Below are positions 25,492-39,100 of a stretch of DNA of 64,000 nucleotides, piece by piece. Position 1 is the stretch's first letter. Each line of letters begins with the position of its first letter. The translations under genes and the position numbers were made by a program. The notes beneath the pieces are model-generated. The model worked only from the letters and a program-made list of their open reading frames with translations. It made no database searches and was not told the DNA's origin. The stretch spans positions 620,001 through 684,000 of the forward strand of contig CAJFCJ010000022.1 in the NCBI GenBank assembly GCA_904063045.1. Reading direction: 5' to 3'. Origin of the DNA: Dimorphilus gyrociliatus. Lineage: Eukaryota; Annelida; Polychaeta; Dinophilidae.

Positions 25492-26060
25492 TTGCTGTTC
25501 AATTAGTGAGAGAAATAACCTTTCTTTATTTTTTTAACCAGTTTTTATTTTTCAATACTATTATCATTTTTAAATTATTATAAAATTATAATACATTAAA
25601 TAACAACTGTTACAGATTGTATTGTATACTTTGTATATTCTTTTTATGACCTTTATTAATCTTCTCCCTCCTTCCCCTCCTCCTCTTCATGAGCTATACT
25701 GTCATTTTCTCTTCTTTTTTTTTATTCTTTCCTCTTTTTTATCGACTCTACGAGCTATTCATCATTTTATCAATGGAACATAAAAAAAAGTGAAATACCT
25801 TAGGTATTGAAGACCACCTGTCATCCAACTACATTCTCGGTACTCGCCCATCAAAACTTCTCCCATTCACACACATTACAGACGTAGACATAGACACACA
25901 AACACGTAAAATGTAACAATTATTTAATTCTTAGCTAAAGATAATTATCGCTTCAATTATTTACAAAAGAAAATTCACTTTTCGTAAAGAATATTTCCTT
26001 TCTTTCTGCATTCTCTGCAACGTGGAAAAACGTTTTCAGGATATAAAATCCCTTCTATAA
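22334..26060. other. Intergenic region, simple repeats and a CpG-rich patch
   Basis: I see no conserved gene. There are GA tracts near 23320-23345 and 25465-25492, and a TCA/CAT trinucleotide run near 25108-25145. A complex CpG-containing block lies at about 23640-24180. Its open frames begin with GTG/TTG rather than ATG and show no family match. Confidence 0.45.
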
Positions 26061-26096
26061 ACAAGTTGCAAATTTAACAAATCCGATTTTCTCCAT

Positions 26097-26460
26097 TTGA
26101 AAAATGGTCAACTAGTTGACCTTTTACTTAAAATACGAGGATTACCGGACAATGACACGTACATTACGACTAAAAGTTTGCTGAAAGACATTAGACGATT
26201 ATTAGATTATCGTGATACCTTTGTTTGCAAAATGGATAGAGTTTTTAATGGAAAAGCTATTATTCCCATAGAAAAATTACTTAAGGTAAACTCTTTTATT
26301 AAAAAGAAAACAACAAAAAAACTCTTCTGTCGTATTAATTAACCTAAAAGGGTAACGCCACTCCACAGATGCTTAAAAACGGAAGATTTAAGCCGTTTAA
26401 GTTTTCGGACCAAATAAGTCTCAACAACTCGGATTGTTTAGCGTTACTAAAAGCAAACAG
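26097..26460 (+). CDS. Unassigned two-exon candidate
   Basis: An open segment from about 26061 ends at a GTAAAC donor after 26286. It joins a second segment at 26369 behind a CCACAG acceptor. The reading is helical: LVDLLLKIRGLPDNDTY, SLLKDIRRLLDYRDTF, IIPIEKLLK, then MLKNGRFKPFKFSDQ and DCLALLKANR. It looks protein-like, perhaps a degenerate EF-hand-like or coiled-coil fragment, but I do not recognise the family. No ATG start, upstream acceptor or final exon could be placed. A (CA)n tract follows at 26489-26512. Confidence 0.3.
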
Positions 26461-26486
26461 ATATACACATATGTACACAATCATAA

Positions 26487-26488
<2 letters not shown>

Positions 26489-26512
<24 letters not shown>
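26489..26512. repeat. (CA)n microsatellite
   Basis: A run of about 12 CA units. Confidence 0.9.
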
Positions 26513-26517
<5 letters not shown>

Positions 26518-26617
26518 CACGCACTCTCTCTCTTATATTCTATTATTAGCCTCTGAGACTACTTTTGCATTTACATGTCCGCCGAAATGCGTCTTATCCG
26601 CACAACTCAGCTTTTAG

Positions 26618-27649
26618 AGTTGCGTAACGACAGAGAGGCGAGAAGACAGACAGAAAGATAGAGAAAATAGAAACTTTTATTCTGTTGGCCACAGATGCCG
26701 CCACTAGACGACAGATAAACAACTGTATATGAAAGTTTCTTTTTGAGTTGCTACTAAGGGTTTATGATTTCGAATTGGATGGTTTAAATTAGAAAGCGTT
26801 GGGTATAATTAATAGACAGGTAACAGTAAACGTATCGGTACAAGCAGATAATTGATGGGAGGACGAGCGTTGATTTCGTAGGTATCGAAAGATGGCTTAG
26901 TTAGATAAGACGAGCAATAACAATTAAATAGATGTTATCAATTACGGATGAAATGAACCAAATAAAAGGCGAATGTGTTACATTTACTTTTAAATTAATA
27001 GCGAATACGTCCAAACGTATTCAATCAGGCGTCGAATCGCGAGAGTAACAACTCGGGGTGAGCCCCCAAGGGAAGAGGAATAATAAGAGTAAGAAAGAGA
27101 AGATAAGGAAATATTTTTAGTAGTAATAGCAGTAATAGTCGTAATAATAAAAGCAAATTGAAATTGAGAGAATTCATCAACTGTTTCTTTATACAGAAGA
27201 TAATAGATTTAAATTTAATAATTTATTCTATAGTAATAATTAAATGGATAATTTATCACATAGTCTGCATGAACATATAGAATAGTGAATATATGAATAA
27301 ATATATTCATATTCATAACTATCTATACATAAAAAAAATGTTTGCTGGTTTTAAACTTTCCTTTTGCCTTTTATTGTAAACAGAAAAAGACAAAAGTCTT
27401 TGCATTTTTAGCTGCATTTCTTTTTTGGAAATTATTTGCTTACGTATATGAATGTATGTATGTCTGTTTGTAGGTAGGTATGTTGGATTGTATGCATTCA
27501 TTTATAAATTATATCTATTCTTTGTATGAACGTATCCATGCTTGGTTTGGAATATGTTGAGAAAACGACGACATTTGGTAAATAAACTAAGGATAAAAGT
27601 GAAAATAGCATCGTCATAAAAATTTTCATAGAAAGGCTTCATGATAAGA
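26618..27649. other. Intergenic spacer
   Basis: No gene is seen. A GCCGCCACTAGA element at 26697-26708 resembles the recurrent CTCF-like motif on the complementary strand. Confidence 0.4.
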
Positions 27650-30600
27650 TTAAAATATATCTGGACAATTAGTCCAATCCCTCTTCCAGTAACTCTGATC
27701 AAAAATCCATTCATTCTGTCCGGTGGCAGGATGTTTATCAAGTTTAAACCATCTGAAAGGAATAGCATATATTAATATTTACGATATATATGTAATTAGT
27801 CTAAAACTAGATGATTTAACAGAGAGATCATAATAGAACGAATAAAAACATCAACAGTCTAGTATCGAGTGTAGAAATATAGACGAATATAACTATTCGA
27901 TGCTCTTATGCGGGGTGGAAATCTAAATAAGGGAATAGATCGTTTATTACTTGTTTTCAAGTAGGTGGATATGAAAATAAAGAAGAAGAAGAAAACAAGT
28001 AGAACAAACAAACACATTGGTGACAAAGAGAAAATTCAAAATATGATGATTGAATGTGCAATCACAATTTCTTTCTCTATCTTTCTTTCTCTCATTCTAT
28101 TCTACATAATTTATTCGTTTACTAATTGTTTAAAGGCTTAATTAACTAGTATCTTCTCACTCTTTATTACCTTTCTCCTCTTATTTTACTAAAAAAATGT
28201 TTATAGATATCCTTAATAGTTTTCTTATAAAAGGTATTAAGTATATGTATACTCATATATAATCATATGTATGTATACAAACTATTCAAGTTAGTAAAAA
28301 GTAATAAATTACCGTTGACACCAGTCGTTCTTATCTTTTTTTCTATGTCTTCTCGACTCTCTCTGCTTCTCTTCGACTCTGTGCTTTTCTTCGCCAGCGC
28401 CATCTATCGGATAAATTCGATTATTATAATCAAAACAAAATGAAATACTCTTATATTTTTTATGTTGACACATAAAAAGTGTTATTTTTTGCATTTTTTT
28501 AACGCTTAACATAGTTAATTAGCCAATTAATAGGTTAATTAGTCAACTAAAGTTAATACTAACCAACATCTCCCTCTTCCAATTTCCTAATATCTGGCCT
28601 TAGTCTGGAGTCAGTAGGCGGCAAAGATTTAAAACCTTCTCCCATTTCATTAAGAGTAATAGCAAAATTTGAAAAATTGTAATACTGCAATAAAGAGAGA
28701 AAAATAAAAAAATGAGTATAAGAATAGCAAGTCGAGTTAATTCGATTCGATTAGTAAATAGAAGAGTGCATTCTCCCACCTTTAGAGATATATTGACTTT
28801 TTGTACGCACTCTTTTAAAACACTACTTAAAAAAAACAATATTGTCTAATAAGCATATTTCTCACTTCCAAATAATTAATTCTATCAATTTCCCTGAACG
28901 TCATTTAATTAAAAATAAGAAAGAAAGAAGAATATTTGTTTACTTCATGACTTTGATCAGATCTTTTGTTCGCCGACCATAGAAGACGTTGATTTGGTAG
29001 TTGATTTTGCAAGGCGTCTTCATACTTAATATTATCCATCTGTAGTCGATAAAATAAACACATTTTTTAATGTTTTCGTTAAACCGAATAAAAGACATTG
29101 ATGACTCTGAACGAAAGATAGATAAACAACTTAAGTTTATCTTCTTTGCTCACTGTCCATCATTCGTATTTCTATTAGAATGATTAATGTCAACTGCCTA
29201 AAACAGGGACGACTCTTCAACAATCGAAATTAATTACAAGTTGAAATTTTCACTTGAAAAGACAACGAAAAGGAAGAATTATAGAAATAATATAGTTTAA
29301 ACGGATTAATTGATTGATTAATTAATCAATTCGTTAACCTCGTTGATTCATTGACCGATTAATTTGTTAAATACGTAAAATTTCCTTCTATTAAAAAGGA
29401 AATTTGATAATTATCTTCGTTCGCCGATATACAATATGATAAAGGACTTTCTTATAAATTCTGAATATGGTCAACGTGTATTTCTTATTAGTTCTAATAC
29501 GGCTGTTATCTTGATCATTCGAGATAGCGAAAACTTGGTTAGTCTTATTGAAGCTATTAGAAAATAGGTACAAGAACTACTGGAAATATACAGTTAATTA
29601 CGATAGTGACCTCCTATATCTTATAACATCTTTTTCAATTGAAGGGTTAGAGAGTTGTCTGCCTATGATATTAATATTTAATCATATTCTAAAAATATAT
29701 AGTATACTCTAGAAATAGTTGTTATTGCAATCTATACTTTTAAGGTCACAACTAGCAAAAATACTCTTATAAATCTAATTTCTTGTTTGTGTTTTACTTA
29801 CATTTGCAGTGACATCATAACTATATAGGTTATCTATCCATCGTCCGATGAAATATTTCATCTTTTCTTTATCTTCACTCAGAACGTATCCATCAACCTC
29901 GTGTTGTCTGTGGCTCCTCCAACCGCAAGAGTGAAAATTCAGAATAGTCTCCCATCCCGTTTGGATACATTTTATATCCATTTTACCGTAGTGTTCAATC
30001 CACATTTTTCCAATGATTATGTTATGAATAGAACAGACGACATTGCTCCAAGTGTATGTTTCGTTCCATTTTTTCAAGTGAAGAATTACATTCCCCTTTG
30101 GAGTAATTTCCACACTCTTTCCCCAAAATTTCATTTTTGGGTGAATAGAACCGCAAAACGAGTAATTTTCGGATTCGGCGTGAAACGCAGATACAGGGGG
30201 ATGATGGGAAACTTGCTCGGCAGTGAGGCGAACACCAGGTCTAACTAACTCGTAGGTTTCTCCTAATAGAGGATTGAACGGTTTTGCTAAACGTTCGTGA
30301 TTAGACGATAGGGCAGAAACGGCAAATGCGGCCACATACTGTAATAATAAGCATTCAAATAAAAAATAGGGTCTATAAGGCGAATTATAATAAAAAGAAA
30401 TTTAATACAATATTGTCCTTGGCACATGTGTTTCGCCTTTAAAAGGGTTTGAACTTGATCCTATTTAAAGAACGAGTTCAAAATTGTGTAAAGTGAGTGA
30501 TAAGATAAATGCTAAGCAGATCGGTTTTTACAGCAGGAAAAATTAGTCATGAGAGATCAGAAACAATTTTCTTTCCACTAATAAAACATTCGTATTTGCA

Positions 30601-32620
30601 AATTTTGTTAAATTCTAATAGTTTACCTTCCGTCAATTCTTTCGCTTCTACAATCATACATTTGCGCAATGTTCTTCTATTCATCCGTCCGCCCTTCCAC
30701 CCTCCATCCCCCCTCCCCCCTCCCCCTGCATTTATAATATATATTTTCTTATTCATTCTCACTATCTATTTACCTGCTAATCTAAAAACTATACTTATTC
30801 TATCTATTAATAATTATCTCTTCCTCTTCTTTCGTATATCTCTCAAACATTTACTCATTCGCTCCTTTTAACACTTACACTCGTGAGTTCTTTTTACAGT
30901 CTCGCCACAAAATCAATACAATCTAATGATTATGAGTATTATAAAAGTCTAATTTATATCGATTATAATTCCTGGTAAGTCCATGTAACGCTGTTGTATA
31001 TACACCTAGGAGAAGACAACTACAAAGGGAAGAGAAGAAAGACTTAACCTCCATTCTACTGGTTGGATCGGGACTTTCATTAGCTTTGGTTAAAAGATCC
31101 GAATATTCCATATATTCAGTTATTCGCTGCAAGAAACTCAGAGGTTCATTAAAGACGATTGGCATCGTAATTTTGGACAATTCTTTTCCAATGCATTGCT
31201 TTAGTATACTCCAAACGCTGAATTCGCTTCTGGAGAACATTTTCACTGGAAGTCGGGTTCTATAGAAAGAGAAACAAACAATTATATATTGAATATGAAT
31301 AAATAGGAAATAGAGAAGAGAAGAAAATTGAATATTTGTTCAACAAGCATTGTTTTATGAGAGAGAGCTTTATAAAATTGAAAGAGAAATTATCATAGTT
31401 ATTTCAACATATGTTTCTATCTGACTAGAATAACATTTGTATCGCCTTTTTTTTTCTCTCTCTTTGTAAATTTATACAATAATAAAAAAAATCCGTACAA
31501 CAGATGACATGAAAAAGTCGAAAATATAAATAAAAAGCAGAACTTTCATTCTAATTCATAATCAATCAAATGTTATTTTCTCTCTCTTTGGTATTAAAAA
31601 GGATAAAAGAAAAACTAAATGAAACAGAAGGTATTGAAATGTGCATTTATAGGGAATGCTTCCTCTGCCGATCTTTTACGCAATTAAAATATGGTTCAAC
31701 AACTTTATTTGTAAAGAGGAATATATACAACTCGCTAAACGATGAGGTGTTTTAGAGAGAGAGAGAGAGAGAGAGAGGAGGCGGGGGTGGGGAGAAAGGA
31801 AGGGGGCATAGCAAAAAAGGCAAAAAAAAAAATTGTTAAAAAACTTTATCATAAAAATCACGTGACGATAATTTAATCATAATATTTTTGACTCCAAAAG
31901 TCAAGGATTCGTTAATAATTTAGAAAAGAAAGAAAGAATTCGTTTAAATAAATAATTATACTTGAATAATTACTTATTTAACGATATTTTAATGTATAAA
32001 TGAATAATAATTATGTTCTAATATTAGAGAAGAATAGATTAGATATATTGAAATTGGCGTAAACATAAAAATTGCCCCTTTTTCAATCCATCAATCTCAA
32101 GCTTGTGCTTTTAAAAGCATACTGTATATAATTGATTGTATTAATTTTCAATATCCATCGTCTCCCATTACCCCGTTTTCTCTGATTCCGTCAGCTTAAT
32201 TGTCATTAGTAGTGTGCGATAATTGCGTTATAAAATATATTTTGTTGTTTTTCTACTTAAAAAAAACAACGACGTCTAATTTGTTAAGAAAACAAGATAG
32301 TATGTTGTAATAGAGTTTTTGCTATAAAGCCATTTAGTCTGTTAACTGTGTTGTTTTTGACATTCCTATTAAAAGGATATTCATTTATAGATGTATATAA
32401 GTTAATTGAAAAGGTCAATGTCGAAATAATACATTGTACTAATGATTTACGGTTGATTAAACAATAATTTCAGTGCTCACCTGTGGCTATTATATCCTGC
32501 CTTTGGCAAACTACTATTTCTTGAGTGCTGTCGAGAATGATTTCCTTTTTTGGGAGACGCTTCGCATTCGTAGAATTCATCTTCGTCCGAATCGATGGAT
32601 TTCTTTTCTTGGGTACTCAT
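27650..32620 (-). CDS. OSBPL2: Oxysterol-binding protein-related protein, ORP1/ORP2 type
   Basis: Seven exons on the minus strand: 32620-32481, 31259-31049, 30338-29802, 29039-28944, 28684-28564, 28403-28313 and 27752-27650. All phases close, giving 432 residues. The N-terminus has an acidic FFAT-like motif ([12 protein letters not shown]), expected to bind VAP proteins at ER contacts. Next come [15 protein letters not shown] and the ORD fingerprint [13 protein letters not shown] with [13 protein letters not shown]. The C-terminal exons give [18 protein letters not shown], the basic helix [13 protein letters not shown] and a final tryptophan-rich [12 protein letters not shown]. No ankyrin repeats or PH domain are encoded, so it matches the short ORP2 or ORP1-short form. 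Longer isoforms from upstream exons cannot be excluded. The protein should transfer sterol or PI4P between membranes. The ATG at 32620 follows an acceptor, so the 5' UTR is spliced. Confidence 0.92.
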
Positions 32621-33067
32621 ATTCCTGCCTGAAATATTTTGTTCAAAAAATAGGATTTTAATTGAATTTTCTCCAGCAGATAAACAATAACAAATGAAGT
32701 AATTCCCTCAATTCAGCCTATCATATCCCGTTTGTTCACAGATAAGGTTATCTGATAATGTTAGTTGTTTTATGAGGATACGTTCACCTTTCGGCGTTAT
32801 TAAAAAATACTTTCATTTTTAATTTATTAGCTGCTTTTCTCTTTTTTCTTTACATTTCTATTTATTGATAATCTTTCAGGGAAAACTTTATTTATATATG
32901 TAAATCGATCGTTTTCTTTTGCGTTTCCCTATTATTAAATTCTAGTCGAATTTAATGCTCTGCTTATAAATATAGTAGAAGTTTACTGAGAAAATGATAA
33001 GATAGAAACACAGAGAGAAAGAGAAAGAAAGAGAGGGAATCAAGAGGCAGATAGAGAAAATATACTT

Positions 33068-33190
<123 letters not shown>

Positions 33191-33637
33191 GATTTGAGAA
33201 CTCACTTTAAATATTTTCCTTCTCCAGAGTTCGCCAATCGATAACAGTCTCAAAAATCTGATTTTGATAAGCAACTTGTACTAGTTAAAATCAAAACGGA
33301 CAACGAGTAGCTCTTCTCCCGTACTTTGTACAGTTAATTAGTGGCCTATCTACGACAAATATTTCGCCATATTTATCTCCGTTAGGGATTGAATCGTAAA
33401 CGATATATACACTAGGCCTAAAAGTTCACCTTGGCGGGAAATTTAATTTAGTGATGCAATTTATCCCTCTTAACTAAACAAAAGATAATTGAATAAAATA
33501 CATTTAATAGAATAAGTCTGTTTTTGCGTTCGTAATAAATTAATATACTAATATATTTTCGTTTAGAGAAAATACAGAAAGAAGCTTGGTAAAAGAAAAA
33601 GAAAAAGAGAACAGTATGCTACGTTGGAAAGATGAAT

Positions 33638-33648
33638 AGCGCCATCTA
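33638..33648 (-). promoter_or_regulatory. TAGATGGCGCT motif between ORP and TMEM241
   Basis: AGCGCCATCTA on the plus strand is TAGATGGCGCT on the other. It lies in the divergent promoter region and resembles the CTCF core. Confidence 0.35.
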
Positions 33649-33988
33649 TTATACAAAACGTTTATTTTATATGTAAATTTATATACCTGTGTGAATAAAT
33701 AAATAAATAAATAAATAAATATATATATATATATACACGTATATACTTATACAGCTATATATACGTAGATTAAAACATCTACGAATACAGATTGTACATA
33801 TCCTTTGATTCCAACTGAACTATGAGAATTAAGAAGTTGTTATGAATGTACCTGCGGAAGATATATACATATATAAACAAGTCTTACTATATCCTTCACT
33901 AACAGTAATTTACAACCGCCTTTGTACTTAGAAATATATATATTAAAAAAATAAACGGAAAATTACGAGGGCGATAATAAGAAGAAAT

Positions 33989-34373
33989 ATGGATGAAACA
34001 GGGAAACTAGATTTGAATGGTGATTTAATGATAGGAATACATATATTATTCTTTTCATCTGCCGTTTGTATAAATAAAGTATGTTGATAAATTAGATTAA
34101 TGTAATAAGAATAATTAAGATTAATTTAAAAGATATATATATATATATATATATACTGTATACGTTTCTACTCCACAGTACGTTCTTGCTGACTTGAAAT
34201 TTCAATATCCAACAATATTCCAGGGGTAAATAGGGTTATTTTACATTTTATATTATATAATACACCTAGATAAAAATACACGCAAGTTTAGCATATTAGA
34301 TTATTATAACCAGAAACAATCTGATTAGTCACGGGAGCGTTTGTGATAAAGCACGACATATTTTATATATATA

Positions 34374-34410
<37 letters not shown>

Positions 34411-34523
34411 CAGTGTATATATACATATTATTATTAAATAGTTCATAGATATACTGTATATAAAGTTACTTTTAAATAACAATCCCATTCCTTTACTTGT
34501 TTACATAGATATAAGCATGCATA

Positions 34524-34555
<32 letters not shown>

Positions 34556-35320
34556 AAATTGATGATATTTTGTTATAGGTGGCAAAATGCTTTTGGCCTA
34601 TTGGCACTGCTCATCTTTAAACAAATGAGATGTATAGATTTGAGAATACCTTCTAGTAATGAAATAGCTAAACAACTGCCATGTATGATTTCCTACGCTA
34701 TCGGAGCTTATTCGGGGTCGGTTACTCTTTCTAAATTGCCAGTTCCTATCCTACTCAGTGGAATAAATATTTTACAAACAGTTGATGCAATTAAACTACT
34801 AATCAGCGATAAATATATTCCATTCTGGAAATATACCGCTTTAATGATGGCATTAGTGTCTTTTATAGGGGGACTCTTACTGTTTAAACCGGAAAAGAGT
34901 GCTATTGTGTGGCTTATCATCTTCCTAATCTCAATGGGCTTTTACTCATTTTTTTCTAAAAGTAACGAATCTATAGCCAACAATGATAAAATGTTGGTAA
35001 ATTACATTTATACAGTTCTTATGATGGCTCCCTGTAGTATTCTCTTAGGGGACTTGAACACAGTTCCAAATTTTCAGTGGTTAAATTCTTATTTATTTTT
35101 TGCATTATGTTTTATAAGCGGCATTTTGGGTTTTGGCAGTTTATTAACACTTAATATCATTAAAGAAAATGTGGAGAATAGTCATATTATCACTCCTGTG
35201 GAAAATGCTCTATGCGCCGCAATTTCTTTACTCTTTTTTCAATTCCAGCTGACTGAGAGACCAATTTTATTTGTGTTTTGTTTAATAGTTAACTATCTGT
35301 CATCAATATTTGCCTCTTAA
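33989..35320 (+). CDS. TMEM241: TMEM241-like nucleotide-sugar transporter family membrane protein
   Basis: Three exons, 33989-34078, 34179-34225 and 34579-35320, join with closed phases to give 292 residues, close to the roughly 296 of human TMEM241. Exon 1 starts MDETGKLDL and ends AVCINK. Exon 2 reads YVLADLKFQYPTIFQG. Exon 3 starts WQNAFGLLALLIFK. This order (xxNKYVL...FTYPTxFQGWQ) is the TMEM241 signature. About eight to ten hydrophobic segments follow, without signal peptide. The family is SLC35-related and acts in the Golgi; vertebrate TMEM241 has been proposed as a UDP-GlcNAc transporter. AATAAA at 35319-35324 overlaps the stop codon. A CT tract lies immediately upstream of exon 3. Confidence 0.85.
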
Positions 35321-36168
35321 TAAAGCTAGTACATTAATTTGTCGTGTTGATACATTGATTCATACACTACTGACGCAACAAGAGCAAACTAGGTCAAGTG
35401 TTATTAAATGCTTTACTATATTATTTCTGATGTACATTTGTCTCGTCCTTTTTCTATTAATCTTCATTTTATCTCTCTCTCTCTCTAGGTTCTACTGATC
35501 TCTTAGTACCCATAGTCTTACGCCTATGGTTTCTGCAAGTTTTAAAATACATTCTCACATAAAAAAGTGACTGTCGTCCTTAAGAAAAGATTAATTCTTT
35601 ATTTTTAGGGCAAGGCCATCGTTCTCTATCGTGTCTGCTATTATTCAATTCTATTGACAATTCAAAAATTCGTGATCATATAATACTTTAATCATATGGT
35701 AAATGGAATCAATATACCTTAACTTTTAATAACGAAACACTGTCTGTAAGAGTATTTATACAATTCAACAGTTTACTAATTGGTGTTCAGCTATGAATAT
35801 AGATGTAACTAGCGTAGACTTTTATAGGAAAAAGTCAAAGCAATAGTCTCTATGGCATAGTTTATAACATTTTTTTCTTTGTTTTTATTATTTTTATCAT
35901 TGTACAGACAAAATATTTTACATACAGTATTACATTAATATTATATATATATATATATATGCATGTTTGTATGTTATGCATATATTCATAAATATTAACG
36001 CATATATACAAATACAAACACATATCTATTTACATATAATATTAGTAAATAGTTGTTTTCGTACGGGCACGTAAAAGCACAACATTTGACTTGGAGGGGA
36101 ACAGTTGTAAATAAGAGATTTTTAATTTGTTGCTTTTTAAAATACTATCTGAAAAAGGATTGATTGAC
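35321..36168. other. Convergent spacer between TMEM241 and SIDT
   Basis: An AT-rich gap with a short CT tract (35471-35487) and TA runs near 35941-35960. No gene is seen. Confidence 0.5.
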
Positions 36169-39100
36169 TTAAAATACTGCAATTTTATCTCTTGGCGTGT
36201 TGCAGAGGTCGTCATCGAGAGTAAGCAAAACCTATAAGAAGTAAAGAAAATCAGTACTCTCCTAAAAGCTCCCCTTAATAATTCTACGATTTATACAGTA
36301 TATATACAGTATAGCTGAGTAGTTATTATATATACGATGTGTGCCATTAACCTACCATAAAAGAGAAAAATAAGCTCATTGAACTGAAAAAATGCCAGAT
36401 GTCGTGTGAATCGTAAAAGTTAAATAAAATACATTTATCGTTATATCTTCTGGAGAGAGATGGAGTTGTCTGTTTGAATAGTTGAAAATATTCTATAGGG
36501 TTAAAATTCTATTCCATTTTCTCATTAACTTACATGCCAATCCGTTAGGTTTGTTAAAAAGAATTTAAATGAAAACGCCCAAAGGATCGACGCTATAATT
36601 GTAAATATTAAAGGTAGCGGTCTAATTCTTTCTTTCGAACGTAACTGAAATAGAAGAAAGTAGTAAATATTCATTTTTCCTTAAATTCTATACAAACTTT
36701 CATAATAATGTAAAATGCAAAGTACAATAGAAGATTTATTATAAATATGGCCAAAAGCCATAGAGCAAATGCAGCTGGTTCCATAATCATTCCATAGATG
36801 GCACTTGATTATATTAAAAGTTTGTTATTAATCTTTATCAAGTATTTATATTTGGGTATTTGTAAACCCTTATTGTTTTTTTTCAATTAAAACTTACAGG
36901 CCTATATTAATGGAATTCACCAAAGACAGAAGAATAAATCTATCCAAGTAGGTTGGTCTTGAACAGGTCAAAATATCTGTTCTGAAGAGGAAATACAAGC
37001 GTTTGAAGACGCTCAAATCTGAATAACAAAGCGACGGTTGTTTGATTAATAATTTCATGGACGACGTCTTTGAATAGTACAAACCTAGTTTCCAGCGTCC
37101 CATATAATAAATATGAACGCTAAACATAAAAACGACAAAAATATGAACAAAAGATACAATTATCCAGAATGCTTTAGTGCTCCTAACGACGCCAACAACG
37201 GAAAGGAAGATGACGCAAGCCAGAATAAAATAAGCCGTATGGGAATGAGCATTAATATCCGGATGACGAATCTGATAAATTTTCAGCATAAGAAGCCAAG
37301 CAATCATGTACATGAAAGCAGTATCTAAAGGATAAGAACAAGGAAAGAAAATTAAAAAGAGACAGGCGTTTCTTTTTTGTTTTAAGAATTTAACAAACCA
37401 AATTGAAAGTTGTTATAACTCGGGCAAACGTGATAGCAACCGCTTAATATTCCTTCCATTATAAGAGCATATCCCATAGCGTAAAATAAACCAAAATGTT
37501 GTGGAATACCATATTTCTTAAATTGGAAAAATACAAAAGAATGTTCATTATGTTAGTTTGCATTTATAGCATTAGATATACTGTTTATTAGTATATATAT
37601 ACACTTTATATAGTAAATATCCTACAATAGACGCTTGTTCTTAGGTTAAACCTTGATTACTGAAAAGCTCTTGGCGCTTACAGCAACTTTTTTTTTTTTA
37701 ACCTAATCTCACGTTTCGTGGGAGTTCATACCCTGCCAAGCTGTTAATATGGTCCATTCTAGTTTATATTAGAATATTTACAATGTATACTAGCCATATT
37801 CAATAGCGATATCTTCAAAATATATGCTAACTTTTCTAAAACAATTATATAGCTAATATATTTGTGACACATGAGGAATAATTGATTTACTTTGGCTAAA
37901 CAGTCGTCAAAGTTCAAACACCTCGGCGATTTCTACTGTATTACTCTATTGGGATTTGCAAAATGGCGAGTAATATTAATTCCCGTTAAACATACATGCA
38001 GTATGCATATCCTGTATACTTGTATAAACAATATACTAATATATATTCCTTACCATTTCTAGCGACGGATTAAAAATAACTGTCTGTCTGTAAATCATCT
38101 CCCTGGTGAAAAGGTAAATATTAACAGAGTTAATGTTTTTAAAAGAATAGACATCAAGATTATTTTACCTCCTGAATACCAATATAAGGAAAAGTACTCC
38201 CAACATGACGTAGCCGATATTACTATAAAATGAATAAAAGTTTACTAAGTTGTTTGTCTTGTTTGTCTTGTATCTTTTATGTAGATATAATTCACCTGAA
38301 GACGTTATTAAAAGCTGTTAATTGGCCAAGAGGCATTGCGCAATAAAAGTTGTAATAGCAGAGATCTTCGTTGCCAGTTTTATTGAGAACTTTTTGATAA
38401 GTAAATACTAATTGAATAACTGGAAGGCAGTAAAATACGCTTATAGTCAACAAGTTCCATAGGTAAAGTCGGTATTTCTTTGACAATCTTTTCGAATTTT
38501 TACGTGACAAATCCGATACGTGTAAAACTGTCTGTTTATTGAATAGAGGAAAGTTTGAATTACAAATAATTTATATATATATATATATATATACAGTATA
38601 TATGTCTAATGTGATTTATGAATGAAAAAATTTGAATGACAGTCCTACATAACAGCAACTTCTATATTTCTGCATATCAATATGAGAAAATATAGACGTT
38701 AATGTTCATTATTACTATTATTTTGAATAATAATAATAGTAATAAATAAATGAATGAATGAATGAATGAATAAAGCAATTCGTGCATATTGTTTTAAAAT
38801 TATAGTAAAATCTACACTACTTTACAACAATTACGAAGCTATGTGAATGACAATGCACTATCAATCCGTTCAAAATCTAACGCTATATTCTAATTCAGTA
38901 CACAAGGATACGGGGACAGATAATGAATATTAATATATATATATATATATATAAATTAATATATATATGCATTTATATGCACATTTCTATAAAAAATTGA
39001 CTAAGAATGAACTTTAATCTATGCATTTTTGATGATAAAAGTATCAAGTCCCTTATTTTATAATTAAAAAAATAAAGAAAAATAAGGACTTTGAAATCAC

